Shown here: positions 15,770-25,500 of the stretch, one piece after another
Numbering within the stretch: position 1 is the stretch's first letter
Layout of the letters: each line of letters begins with the position of its first letter
NCBI RefSeq assembly: GCF_002514725.1
Contig: NZ_NTLB01000001.1
Location: 496,001 to 560,000 of the forward strand
Length of the DNA stretch: 64,000 bases
Direction: 5' to 3'
Origin: Mangrovitalea sediminis
GTDB taxonomy: Bacteria; Pseudomonadota; Gammaproteobacteria; Pseudomonadales; Oleiphilaceae
Notes under the pieces: model-generated
The model's input: only the letters and a program-made list of their open reading frames with translations
The model's database searches: none
Told to the model about the DNA's origin: nothing
Position numbers and translations under genes: made by a program

Positions 15770-16972
15770 ATGCCAGAATCCGCTTCCAAAGGCCTGATCC
15801 TTCTGCTGGGCGCCTTGACCGCCTTTGCGCCCATGTCCATCGACATGTACCTGCCCAGTTTTCCGCAATTGGGGCAGTCACTCCAGGCAAGCCCGGGTGC
15901 CGTCCAATTCTCCCTGGCGATTTTTTTCATCGGATTATCGGTAGGACAGGCTATCTACGGCCCCCTCTCCGATCATTACGGGCGCCGCCCATTGCTGCTG
16001 ATCGGCATCAGCATCTACATTCTGGCCTCTATCGGCTGCAGTCTGGCGACCGACATAGAAACCCTGATTGCCATGCGACTAATGCAGGCGCTGGGAGGCT
16101 GCGCCGGCGTCGTTCTCGCCCGCGCCGTCGTGCGGGACCTGTTCGATTACCGGACCGTGGCCCGCGTGTTCTCAGCGCTGATGCTGGTGATGGGACTGGC
16201 CCCCATACTGGCCCCGCTGCTGGGCGGCTGGGTGCTCACTCATTACGGCTGGCGCGCGATCTTCATCATCCTGACGCTGTTCGGTTTTGCCTGCCTGGTG
16301 GGTGTGATATTCGGCCTGAAGGAAAGCCGGCCAGCTGCAACGGTGCAACCGCTACACCTGGGACGCACCTTACGTACCTACCTTAGCCTGCTCCGCGATC
16401 CACTCTTTCTGGGCTATGCCCTGGCCGGGGGCGTGTCCATGGCGGGCATGTTCGCGTATATCACCGGATCTCCGTTCGTTTTCATTCAGCTCTATCATGT
16501 TTCCCCCAGCCACTTCGGCTGGCTGTTCGGACTGAATGCGGCGGGATTTATCGCCGCCTCGCAGATCAATGCGAGACTGCTATCCCACTGCTCTCCGGAA
16601 GCACTGTTGCGGCCGGCACTGAAGGTCGGAGCGCTCTGCGGCCTCATCCTGTTTGCCTGCGCGGCCACCGGCTTTGGCGGGCTGGTGGGATTGATGGTGC
16701 CGTTGTTCTGTTTTATCGCCTCACTGGGCTTCATCAACCCCAACAGCACGGCAGGCGCCCTCAGGCATCAGGGACATCAGGCCGGTTCCGCCGCCGCCTT
16801 GCTCGGCGCCTTCCAGTTCGGCGCCGCCACACTCTCCGGCGCCACTGTCGGGCTGCTGCAGGATGGCACCGCACGTCCCTTGGGCGGCGTCATTGCCGTT
16901 GCCACTGTGATCGCCTTCCTGGCACATGCACGACTGATTCCCAAAGATCAGACAGCGAACGACTCACATTAA
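15770..16972 (+). CDS. Bcr/CflA-family multidrug exporter
   Basis: 400-residue, 12-helix major facilitator. The start is ATG 15770, giving the family N-terminus GLILLLGALTAFAPMSIDMYLPSFP. YGPLSDHYGRRPLLLIG is the loop 2-3 MFS motif A and GGCAGVVLARAVVRDL is typical of the Bcr/CflA drug-H+ antiporters. C-terminal helices end at 16970. The upstream open extension overlaps the EAL remnant region and is rejected. It is convergent with alkB with a shared terminator. The substrate cannot be told. Confidence 0.9.
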   Translation: MPESASKGLILLLGALTAFAPMSIDMYLPSFPQLGQSLQASPGAVQFSLAIFFIGLSVGQAIYGPLSDHYGRRPLLLIGISIYILASIGCSLATDIETLIAMRLMQALGGCAGVVLARAVVRDLFDYRTVARVFSALMLVMGLAPILAPLLGGWVLTHYGWRAIFIILTLFGFACLVGVIFGLKESRPAATVQPLHLGRTLRTYLSLLRDPLFLGYALAGGVSMAGMFAYITGSPFVFIQLYHVSPSHFGWLFGLNAAGFIAASQINARLLSHCSPEALLRPALKVGALCGLILFACAATGFGGLVGLMVPLFCFIASLGFINPNSTAGALRHQGHQAGSAAALLGAFQFGAATLSGATVGLLQDGTARPLGGVIAVATVIAFLAHARLIPKDQTANDSH

Positions 16973-17007
16973 AAAACGCCGAGCGGAATTAACCGGTCGA
17001 CGTTTTT
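16972..17007. terminator. Bidirectional terminator between bcr-like gene and alkB
   Basis: AAAAACG (16972-16978) pairs with CGTTTTT (17001-17007), with partial pairing inside (CGA/TCG). A-run on one side and T-run on the other fit termination in both directions between convergent genes. Confidence 0.5.
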
Positions 17008-17020
17008 GGCGGAAGCCTGC

Positions 17021-18133
17021 TCAGGCCAGCTGGTGCTCTTCACCCTGGTAATACGCCAGCACCCTGGGATTCATCACCCGCTTCCACAGCGGTGGTACCA
17101 GTGCCAGCAGGATCATGGTGGCATAGCCGGCCGGCAACTGGGGCGAGACGTCGTGATGGCGCAGCACCTGATAACGCCGCTTGGCATAGGCATGGTGATC
17201 ACTGTGGCGCTGCAGATGGAACAGGAACACATTGGTCAGGAAGAAATTGGAATTCCAGCTGTGTTCCGGCATGGTCCGCTCATAGCGGCCGTTTTCCAGT
17301 TTGCGGCGATGCAGTCCGTAGTGCTCCAGGTAATTGACGATTTCCAGCAGCGTAAAGGCGACGAAGCTCTGCACCACGAAGAAGACAGCGCCCTGCCAAC
17401 CGAATGCCAGGCTGAAGCCCACCAGCAATGCCAGGCTGATCCCATACCACCAGATCAATTCGTTGCTCAGGCTCATGGGTGACTGCCCTTTGCGCTTCAG
17501 ACGCGCAGCCTCCAGCTTCCAGGCATTCATGAAGTTATGCCGGTAGGCGTGAGGCAGGAACTGGTAAAGCGACTGGTTGAAGCGCGCGGAGGAGGCATCT
17601 TCCGGTGTCGACACATGTACATGATGTCCGCGAACGTGCTCCACCTTGAACCCGGCATAGGTCACCATTGCTAAAAGGAGTCCACCGCTCCATTGTTCCA
17701 GACGACTGTCCTTGTGAATCAGTTCATGGGCAACATTAATACCCAGGCCGCCCACCATCCCCATCGACATAACCCACCCCAGGACACCGGCCGGACCGAA
17801 CGGTTCTGACAGCAGAATATGGCAGCTCCAAACGAGCAGAACGCCGTACAGCGGCACCCAGGCCAGCGTCAGCACCTGATAGAAGCGCTCCTTCTGCATA
17901 CTCGGCACCTCGACTTCTTCGTCAGGGTTGAGCGCATCCTTGCCGAGTATCGCGTCCAGCAACGGGATAACACCGAACACCACCACCAGGGTTCCCCAGG
18001 CGAAGGCGTCCAGATGACCAAAAGTATGACCGCCCCACAGGCTGAGCGGCAGTAACAGGAGAGGCAAAAGGGCAATGAGAAAGCTGAACTTTTTCAGGTG
18101 AAGCAGAATTCTGTGTTTTACGGCGTCCGACAT
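17021..18133 (-). CDS. alkB: Alkane 1-monooxygenase
   Basis: Integral-membrane non-haem di-iron enzyme that hydroxylates medium-chain n-alkanes to 1-alkanols using rubredoxin electrons. 370 residues with six membrane helices. All histidine boxes are present: HELIH (136-140), EHVRGHH (165-171) and LQRHSDHH (307-314), plus the alkane-specific NYLEHYGL (267-274), which separates it from fatty acid desaturases and xylene hydroxylase. GAGGAC precedes the ATG. The divergent gntR gene and the operator over its -35 box indicate local repression. No rubredoxin or rubredoxin reductase lies in the window, so electron partners are encoded elsewhere. Confidence 0.96.
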   Translation of the reverse strand: MSDAVKHRILLHLKKFSFLIALLPLLLLPLSLWGGHTFGHLDAFAWGTLVVVFGVIPLLDAILGKDALNPDEEVEVPSMQKERFYQVLTLAWVPLYGVLLVWSCHILLSEPFGPAGVLGWVMSMGMVGGLGINVAHELIHKDSRLEQWSGGLLLAMVTYAGFKVEHVRGHHVHVSTPEDASSARFNQSLYQFLPHAYRHNFMNAWKLEAARLKRKGQSPMSLSNELIWWYGISLALLVGFSLAFGWQGAVFFVVQSFVAFTLLEIVNYLEHYGLHRRKLENGRYERTMPEHSWNSNFFLTNVFLFHLQRHSDHHAYAKRRYQVLRHHDVSPQLPAGYATMILLALVPPLWKRVMNPRVLAYYQGEEHQLA

Positions 18134-18178
18134 GGTGCTGTCCTCTGCAATCGAAACCGGATGTCTTGTTGTGTGGTT

Positions 18179-18207
18179 ACGTTACGATGGCATTGACGGA
18201 TTGTCAA
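18179..18207 (-). promoter_or_regulatory. alkB promoter
   Basis: On the minus strand a perfect -35 TTGACA (18202-18207) and -10 TAACGT (18179-18184) are separated by 17 bases, about 45 bases upstream of the alkB ATG. The -35 box lies inside the GntR-type palindrome. Confidence 0.7.
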
Positions 18208-18212
18208 ACAAT
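18200..18212. promoter_or_regulatory. GntR (FadR-subfamily) operator
   Basis: ATTGTCAAACAAT is a perfect inverted repeat ATTGT-N3-ACAAT and fits the FadR-subfamily consensus TnGTnnnACnA. It covers the alkB -35 box and lies upstream of the gntR promoter, so the adjacent GntR protein could repress alkB. Farther out, CGCATCGATG (18221-18230) and CATCGATGCG (18269-18278) form a second 10-bp inverted repeat flanking the gntR promoter. Confidence 0.7.
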
Positions 18213-18232
18213 TAGACTGACGCATCGATGAA

Positions 18233-18261
18233 TTGTATTACTTTTTAGTGGTCGCTATAGT
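18233..18261 (+). promoter_or_regulatory. gntR promoter
   Basis: TTGTAT (18233-18238), 17-base spacer, TATAGT (18256-18261), followed 42 bases later by the ATG with AGGAG. It is bracketed by the CGCATCGATG inverted repeat, which may be a further control site. Confidence 0.6.
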
Positions 18262-18303
18262 GAGACATCATCGATGCGCCCTCCCGTCCAGCCAGGAGTC
18301 TTC

Positions 18304-18990
18304 ATGGAATTCAAAGCACCGGATACGTTGGCCGAGCAACTTGCAAACTACCTCGGACAGCGAATCATCATGGGCGAACTACCTGCTGGCGAACGACTGC
18401 ATGAACTCTCGATCGCCAACCAGTTGGAAGTCAGCCGCGGTTCAGTGCGTGAGGCGCTCTATATTTTGCAGCGGCGCCACCTGATTACCATTTTGCCGCG
18501 CAAGGGCGCTGAAGTGATGCCGCTTACGGCACATAGCGTAAAATCGCTGTATCGGGTATATGCCCATTTGCTGGAGTTGCTGGCCGATGAACTCGTGGGC
18601 TGTTGGCAGGAAAAAGACAAGGTGGCGCTGCTGGAACGTGTATCCCAGGTGAAACGATTGATCGAGAGCAACCCGCGGGATGTACCCCGCATCGTGGAAG
18701 CCTCATTCGACGTCATGGAAATCTGTTGTACGGTGGTGGGCAACCCGTTCCTGCAGGAAGCGCTGGAGAACTTCAAGCCGGCAATCAGCCGCACCTATTA
18801 CCTGAGCATGGAACGCTTTCGCAGCGAGATCGAGAGTACCCGTGACTTCTTCGATACCCTGACGATCGCCGTGCTGGCGCGTGACCGCCAAGCGGCGCGG
18901 AAAGCGGTTCAGCGTTTCGGCGAACACCAATGCGAAATGATTCTGACATCTGTCGAAACACAGGAAGAAGGCTCCCGACAGAGAGCCTGA
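18304..18990 (+). CDS. GntR-family regulator (FadR/FCD type) beside alkB
   Basis: 228 residues from ATG 18304, chosen for AGGAG seven bases upstream over the earlier Met at 18274. Residues about 5-70 are the winged helix (LANYLGQRIIMGELPAGERL, SRGSVREALYILQRRHLI). Residues 80-215 are an all-helical FCD-type ligand domain. Such GntR regulators next to alkB are known in Alcanivorax (alkB2 region), where an alkane-related ligand is presumed. The intergenic palindrome is its likely target. It abuts the next, convergent gene end to end with no gap. Confidence 0.85.
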   Translation: MEFKAPDTLAEQLANYLGQRIIMGELPAGERLHELSIANQLEVSRGSVREALYILQRRHLITILPRKGAEVMPLTAHSVKSLYRVYAHLLELLADELVGCWQEKDKVALLERVSQVKRLIESNPRDVPRIVEASFDVMEICCTVVGNPFLQEALENFKPAISRTYYLSMERFRSEIESTRDFFDTLTIAVLARDRQAARKAVQRFGEHQCEMILTSVETQEEGSRQRA

Positions 18991-19809
18991 TCAGTCTTGG
19001 GCGGCTTCCGCGCCGGTACCGTTGGTAATCGTCGAACACTGGGGGTAACGACTGCAGCGCCAGCGGCTGTCTTCCGGCGACAGTTTTTCCATGGGCGCGT
19101 AGCAGCGCGGGCAAAGCCGCTGACCGGCCCGGTCTCGCAAGACATCAGGAGCTTCAACGCTGCCCGTCGCAGCCGGTGTATCGTCCGCTTCCGGCTCAGC
19201 CTCCGGCAACTCGTCAGGCACCGGAGCTTCCACCAGCAGGGGAGAATCCTGGGGCTCCTGATCGGGCGTATCAACCGCCTCGCTCCGGAACAGCACATAT
19301 CCCGTCAATCGTGCTGCCAGTCGTTCCGGCGTCACGTCGTTCTGAAGTGAGACCCTAACTATCGGCAGTTCGCCCTTGTCCCAACCGGTGTCGAGCGCAC
19401 TGCGCGTAGACGGGGTCTCCAGTTCATCACGCCATACAATGCCACAAACCGGCCCCCAATCACTTTGCCGGCAAACCAGCAGTTCTATACGAACGCTCGC
19501 CAGGTAGGCACTGCTCACCGTCGTGGACGGAACAACAAGATCACTGAGGCGTACCTTGGCCAGTATGCGATAGTGGTTCGGCGCAATAATGCCGTCCAAT
19601 ATCTGGAGAATGTGGTGCTCGGACGCATTCAGTACGCTCCCTTTCAAACGCAGCTGCGCCAGATCGGCACCGGGCTGCGCCCCGGATACCCGAGGCTTGG
19701 GCCGAATGCCAAAGAGCCCCCTGATCACGCTAACGATCAGCGCTGCGCCGCCAACAAACAGCAAAACCAGGAGCAGCAACAGCACCAACGGGAAAATCAG
19801 TATCTCCAT
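18991..19809 (-). CDS. DUF2726-like protein with zinc ribbon, paralogue of the island gene at 4675
   Basis: 272 residues from ATG 19809 (GGTGAGG upstream); the open frame extends further but lacks support. Layout: N-terminal membrane anchor (about 5-30, very Leu/Val-rich), a DUF2726-like domain with YRILAKVRLSDLVVP, a Glu/Pro-rich linker (about 175-230) and a C-terminal zinc ribbon CPRCYAPMEKL ... CSRYPQC. The order and the LAKVR and CxRCxAPM motifs match the protein at 4675-5391. Here the acidic ELDDKSH motif of that protein is replaced by VWRDELETP, so if the domain is a nuclease this copy may be inactive. Function unknown. Confidence 0.7.
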   Translation of the reverse strand: MEILIFPLVLLLLLVLLFVGGAALIVSVIRGLFGIRPKPRVSGAQPGADLAQLRLKGSVLNASEHHILQILDGIIAPNHYRILAKVRLSDLVVPSTTVSSAYLASVRIELLVCRQSDWGPVCGIVWRDELETPSTRSALDTGWDKGELPIVRVSLQNDVTPERLAARLTGYVLFRSEAVDTPDQEPQDSPLLVEAPVPDELPEAEPEADDTPAATGSVEAPDVLRDRAGQRLCPRCYAPMEKLSPEDSRWRCSRYPQCSTITNGTGAEAAQD

Positions 19810-19996
19810 ACAGTCGCACGCCTCACCAGACCACTTGCCGGCCAACCTAAACGCCAGCCTTGGCGCCTCGACAGACACCCCCTGTCCCAGCCGACCGACG
19901 ATATGCGCGCCCTGGGAACAGGGCACATTTGATCAGGAATACCAACCCGTTGCCATTACAAGAGCGCCAGCCCTCCTCACCCCGATGCCGTGCGCC

Positions 19997-20566
19997 TTAG
20001 TCAGCACGCCCCATGAAACGGCGTTCGACGGTGTGGACTTTCACTCTCTCGCCAGGCTCCAGGTATTCCGGCACCTGAATCACCAACCCGGTGGCAAAGC
20101 TGGCGGGCTTGCTGCGGGCACTGGCAGACGCCGCTTTCATCGCTGGAGCCGTATCGACAATGGTCATCTCCACCGACGGCGGCAGCTCCAGACCGATAAT
20201 CTCATCCTCAACCTTACGCAGGCTCAGCCCCTGGATATCGTCGGTCAGGAACAGCAGCTCGTCCTCGATGTCCTTGCGCTTGAGGCTATACTGGGAAAAG
20301 TCCTCGGCATCCATAAAGACATATTCGTCGCCGTCGACGTAGGAGAGCGTCACCGGCCGGCGGGTCATCTCGACCGTCGTCAGCACATCGTCACCCTTGA
20401 AACGTTCTTCCTGCTTCAGCCCGGTACGCACGTTGGAGAAACGCACCTTGTAAAGGGTCGCTGCGCCCCGCGCACTGGGACTGTGGACTTCAATATCGCG
20501 AATCAGCAGAAGCTGGCCGTCGAGCAGCACGACGTCGCCGCGCTTGAGTTCGGGAGCCTTAGGCAT
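19997..20566 (-). CDS. yeiP: Elongation factor P-like protein YeiP/EfpL
   Basis: EF-P paralogue that helps ribosomes through stalling motifs. 189 residues from ATG 20566 (TGAGG upstream), not the longer open frame. Domain I has [17 protein letters not shown], the YeiP-type loop with Arg in place of the modified Lys of EF-P, followed by [15 protein letters not shown]. Domains II and III follow with [14 protein letters not shown] and [15 protein letters not shown]. YeiP has no known modification system, and none is seen here. Confidence 0.93.
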   Translation of the reverse strand: MPKAPELKRGDVVLLDGQLLLIRDIEVHSPSARGAATLYKVRFSNVRTGLKQEERFKGDDVLTTVEMTRRPVTLSYVDGDEYVFMDAEDFSQYSLKRKDIEDELLFLTDDIQGLSLRKVEDEIIGLELPPSVEMTIVDTAPAMKAASASARSKPASFATGLVIQVPEYLEPGERVKVHTVERRFMGRAD

Positions 20567-20740
20567 AGAAACCTCATCAGGTTGAACGGATGCGCGCATT
20601 GTATGACAAGTTCGCCACCGGACGTCAGCCTCCCGTATGATGAGAAGAGGCGGACGCTTCGGGTTTTACGGGAAGCCGTAATATCAGGGCCTGCATCAGG
20701 GTGATAGGGTCTGCGCGGAATGGCAAAACGACGCTCATAA

Positions 20741-21439
20741 ATGCGAAAGGCAATTCGACGGTTCATCAAGCGCGGACTCTGGATCGCCCTGGCAATCTTT
20801 ATCGGATTGCAGGCGTGGTATGCCGCGCATATCTGGTGGTGGCGCACCCATAACCCGGCGTACACCGCCGTGATGCAGGAGCGCCTCATCCAACTGCGTC
20901 AGCGGAATCCCCACGCCCGGCTGGAGCAACATTGGGTCGCCTATCGCCAGATCTCGCCCTCTCTCAAACGTGCCGTTATCGCCGCCGAAGACGCCAAATT
21001 CATGACCCACTGGGGTTTTGACTGGGCCGGTATCCGACATGCGCTGGAGACGGATATACGCCACGGCGAACTCCGAGCGGGAGGTTCAACCATCAGTCAG
21101 CAGTTGGCAAAGAACCTGTTGCTCTCCGAAAGACGCTCCTTCCTGCGAAAGGGCGAAGAGGCCCTCATTACACTGATGCTGGAAGGCATGATGAGCAAAC
21201 AGCGCATTCTGGAGCTGTACCTGAACACGGCAGAATGGGGTCAGGGCATCTTCGGCATTGGAGCAGCATCAGAACATTACTTTCACTGCACCGCCCAGAC
21301 TCTGGGGCCGGAGCAATCGGCATTGCTGGCCTCCATGCTGCCCAGTCCCCGCTACTATGACCGCCTGGGTGTGACCACCTGGCTGGCGGAAAAGGCAGGC
21401 ATCGTTCGCCAGCGCATGCCGGAAGCCCGTATTCCATAA
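20741..21439 (+). CDS. mtgA: Monofunctional peptidoglycan transglycosylase
   Basis: Polymerises lipid II into glycan strands at the inner membrane. 232 residues: one N-terminal membrane helix (about 11-27), then the GT51 domain with AVIAAEDAKFMTHWGFD (catalytic Glu), GGSTISQQLAKNLLL, and ILELYLNTAEWGQGIFG. No transpeptidase domain, so MtgA rather than a class A PBP. Divergent from yeiP. Confidence 0.95.
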   Translation: MRKAIRRFIKRGLWIALAIFIGLQAWYAAHIWWWRTHNPAYTAVMQERLIQLRQRNPHARLEQHWVAYRQISPSLKRAVIAAEDAKFMTHWGFDWAGIRHALETDIRHGELRAGGSTISQQLAKNLLLSERRSFLRKGEEALITLMLEGMMSKQRILELYLNTAEWGQGIFGIGAASEHYFHCTAQTLGPEQSALLASMLPSPRYYDRLGVTTWLAEKAGIVRQRMPEARIP

Positions 21440-21528
21440 CTTGCAGGGAGCGCCAGAGGGCACATAATGGTCAATGCAGGCTCGGCAAGCCATCGATCAG
21501 TCACCCAGTTCCGGACAGGGTTAAGCCC

Positions 21529-22512
21529 ATGAATGCGCCCGTCCTCCCCGAGGAGCGTTTCGAGATAACGGATGAATCCACACTCTTCTCAGCCCTGGCC
21601 AAGCGCCTGGGCCCCATCCATGCCCGCCAGCGGCTGGGCATAGAACGGGAAAAGGAAGCCCAGGTTTTCGGACAGGGATTGAATTTCTTCCATATCGAAA
21701 ACTGGTATTCGATTCACGGCGTGATCCGCGGCTGCCTGCGGCTCGTCGGCCTGTTACGACGAGGCGAAACCAATTGTCGCGCCATCAACCTCAAGGAAAA
21801 CCGCTTCTGCATTCCGGATCTGCCGGCGGCCTTTGAAGGCTTCCGCATCCTTCACCTGAGCGATCTGCATGTCGATATGGACGAGCAGGCACTGGTCGCC
21901 ATGATCGAAAAGGTGCGGCCCTTGCAATACGATCTATGCGTTTTGACCGGGGACTATCGCCGAGACACCTGGGGTGAAATCGGCCCGGCAATGCATGGCA
22001 TGGAACGTCTTCGCACCCACCTACGGGGCGACGTACTGGCCGTGCTGGGCAACCATGACAGTATTCGAATGCTACCGCCTCTGGAAGCCCAGGGCTTTCG
22101 TCTGCTAATGAACGAACACGTCGTCGTCGAGCGCGGTAGCGACCGGCTCTATATCGCCGGTATCGACGACGCCCATTATTACCGGGTCGACAATCTGCAA
22201 AAGGCGGGCGACGGCATACCCTCCGGCAGCACCACGATGCTGCTCAGCCATACTCCGGAAATCTATCGGCAGGCGGCACACGCTGGCTTCGACCTATTCC
22301 TTTGCGGCCACACACATGGCGGACAGATCTGCCTGCCTGGCGGCATTCCGCTAACGCTGGACGCGGATTGCCCTCGTTTTGTCGGTCGCGGGTACTGGCA
22401 ATTCGAAGGGATGCAGGGCTACACCTCAGTGGGCTCCGGCACGTCCGTGGTAAACGTGCGGCTGAATTGTCCACCAGAAGTCACCCTGCACACCCTGACA
22501 GCAGGCCCCTGA
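21529..22512 (+). CDS. Calcineurin-like metallophosphoesterase
   Basis: 327 residues. An N-terminal region of about 100 residues of unknown role precedes a two-metal phosphoesterase domain: HLSDLHVD, LTGDYRRD, LGNHDS, LLSHTPE and CGHTHGGQ in order give all metal ligands. The short spacing resembles YkuE/YaeI-type enzymes, which act on membrane or lipid A precursors, but the substrate is not predictable. GGACAGGG precedes the ATG. It ends five bases from the convergent PilZ-GGDEF-EAL gene. Confidence 0.85.
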   Translation: MNAPVLPEERFEITDESTLFSALAKRLGPIHARQRLGIEREKEAQVFGQGLNFFHIENWYSIHGVIRGCLRLVGLLRRGETNCRAINLKENRFCIPDLPAAFEGFRILHLSDLHVDMDEQALVAMIEKVRPLQYDLCVLTGDYRRDTWGEIGPAMHGMERLRTHLRGDVLAVLGNHDSIRMLPPLEAQGFRLLMNEHVVVERGSDRLYIAGIDDAHYYRVDNLQKAGDGIPSGSTTMLLSHTPEIYRQAAHAGFDLFLCGHTHGGQICLPGGIPLTLDADCPRFVGRGYWQFEGMQGYTSVGSGTSVVNVRLNCPPEVTLHTLTAGP

Positions 22513-22517
22513 GGCGG

Positions 22518-25500
22518 TTAAAGCAGTCCATCGAGCGGGCGAGGCTTTCCCACCCCGAACCCTTGGGCAAAATCCACCCGGATTTCGCGCAAAGCTTCCA
22601 GAATCTCCATATTTTCCACGTACTCGGCGATGATGTTCATACCCAGGAAGTGACCGAGTTCGTTGATGGAACGCACCATGGCGTAATTGGTCAGATTGTC
22701 GCCCAGATCCCTGACGAAGACGCCATCGATCTTGAGAAAATCCACCGGCAGCTTTTGCAGATAAGCGTAGGAGGCGAAACCGGTACCGAAATCATCCAGA
22801 GCGAACTGGCAACCGCTACGCTTGAGCTCGCGAATAAAGTCGGCGGTGTAGTGGAGGTTAGCGACGGCAGCGGTTTCGGTGATTTCAAAGCAGATTTTCT
22901 CCGCCGGGACGTCACCGACTTGCATACGCTGCTCCAGGAATGACAGAAAGCCGTCGTCGCTGAGCGAATAACCGGACAGGTTGATATTCAGGCCCCCGAT
23001 CTGGCCGAGCTTATCGGCATGACTGGCCGCCCACTCAAGCACCTTGTTGACCACCCAGCGATCGAGTCGACTGGAACGGTGGAAGCGCTCGGCGGCCTCG
23101 ACGAACAACGCGGGCGACCAGTCCCGCCCCGCCTCGCCTTTCAGGCCCAGGAGAATTTCGTAACGGTCCGGCACCCCCTCTTCCAGCGACCGGATGCGCT
23201 GGGCTCGCAATTCCAGAGCGTCCTCATCCAGCGCCTTGTCGATCCGGGTGACCCAGGACAGCATTTCCTGCTGGTGCGCCTGATCCCGGTCGCCTTCCCG
23301 AAACGGACGCACCCTATTGCCGCCACTACGCTTGGCCGCCGAGCAGGCAAGACTGGCTTGATTCAACAAGGTACCCGCATCCGGGATATCCGACTCAATC
23401 AGAACCAGGCCCATGCTGACGGAAGCCTGGAACGCCTGCCCCTCATGATGATAGCGGTGCAGGCTCAGGCGATTGCGCAACTGCTCCGCCAGATCGAGGG
23501 CCTGCTCATGCAGGCAGGGGTACAGCAGGAGCGCGAACTCGTTACTCCCCATACGCCCGACCAGATGGGCTCCGGCGAAATCGTCCAGCCCTGCCACCAA
23601 CACATCCTGAAAGCCCTTAAGCATGGCATCGCCGGCCGCCGTCCCGTAACTGGCGTTGATCACGCTGAACTGGTCGATATCCACCATCAGCAACGCCGCC
23701 GAGGCGTGCCTCACCGGGACCTGCAGGACTACCCGTGCTAACTGCTTTTCGAATTCATGACGATACAGGCAGCCGGTCAGGGGATCATGCAACGCCTGAC
23801 TTGCCATTTTTTTGTAGAGATCCTGCGCCAGCTCGTACAGGCTGCGGTCCACGAACGGGACATCCTGCGCCGCTATAGGTTGCAGGCGCCCCTGCTGGAG
23901 CTGGTCAGCCAGTTCGGCAAAACTGTAGGCGGTTTCGTGCAGACCATGTTCCGTCAGAAACACGAACTTATAGGCATCGTCACCGACCCAGACCAGGCTC
24001 ATACGCTGCGGCCCCTCGTCCGAATCCAGTGTCACCCAGTCGCCAACAGCAAGTTGCTGCGCCCGGTCCGCCCAGCGCCCTGTTTCCGGCGGGCCTTCCG
24101 CCGCCGAGTCCTGCGCTTCGCTGAGTGGGTAAGCCGTCAGCCAGACATAATCGACACGCCGTTCTTCCTTGAGGACCGCGTTCAGATGCTGCAGGACCGG
24201 CTTGTAGCGAGCGGGCTCACCGGTCGTCACCAGCTCGCGCTCTATCTGCTCAACCAGCGCGGGGGCTTCCAGCTCTCTTTCGAACGCGCTATCACCTTGA
24301 CTGTCCCGCCCCAGCCAGCCCTGCAGTTGCTCGATCACGGAAAAAAGTGACGCCAGATGGGTGCCGTCTGCCCCTTCTTTCAACAGGGCAAGCACCATCT
24401 GCTGTTCCCAGCCCCCCTCCAGCAATTCCAGCAACACCAGAGGTATTTCGCGCCCCGCCAACAGCATATTGATCCGGCGCTGAATCGTCCGGCGCGCATG
24501 GTCCAGGCGCTGCTGTCCCTCGCAGGTCTTCGCCACACGCTCTGCGTTGCGGACAAACGCATGCTCCTGCCGCTTGACCAGGGATTCGAGACGATCGCCG
24601 ATATCCTGCAACTGGGAAGCACTGAGGGTTTCCTCCTGCATGATCTCATCGATCACCGTTGCCAGCATTCTCTCCAGGTTTTTGCTGGACGCCCGGTCGG
24701 CCGAGCACAGAGAAACAATGTGATTAAGGATCCGGCGAGCCGGATGCTCCGGGTTTTCCAGAAAGTCATTGTCGCGCAGCAATATCTGCAGCAGCGGCAG
24801 GCGCAGTTGCTCCAGCAGCCCCAGAAGGGCCGGCTCTATCCCGTTTTCACCCCGCGACAACGGCGAGAAGAGGCCATCGACAACACTGACCACATCCCAG
24901 ACGTCCTCTCCGATACCCTCTTTAAGCGGTCGATCCCCGTCGACCACCTCATCCAGCGCCTCTCGCAAGCTGACCTGCTGATGACTCAGCCGGTTACGTA
25001 ACTGCTGCCGGTGCGTAAACAAGCGCTTACTGACGTCTCGTGGCTCAAGTACGTTCCCCGCCGGCGCCGACACCTCATCACCTCGCCCCATTCGCATCAG
25101 GCGTAAAACCGTTCCGCGGTGACGGGGAGAACGGCTGACCGGCACAGTACCCACTGCATCGCGCTCTTCGGCCCGGCCCTCGCCCGTCGACAAAGCGGGA
25201 CCCGCCTTTTTCGGCACGCGCAACTCAGACCAGTTGGAGCGCATCTTCTCCAGAGGAACCGCCCGCAGCCCTTGCCCCTCGAGCCAGTCAGACAAACGAT
25301 GCAGAAAGTCTGGCCAGGACTCAGTGAGTGTCTGTTCGAAGGCATGATAAAGGATGGATTTCACGCTGGAAGGGAACTCACGGCGCGCAATGGCATGCTG
25401 CAAACATTGGCACAAGACGGTGGGCGCCAACGGGTTATTCTTGTCATCGACATCGCTACCAATCACCTGAGACAGCAACTGGTTGACGATAAACAACTCA

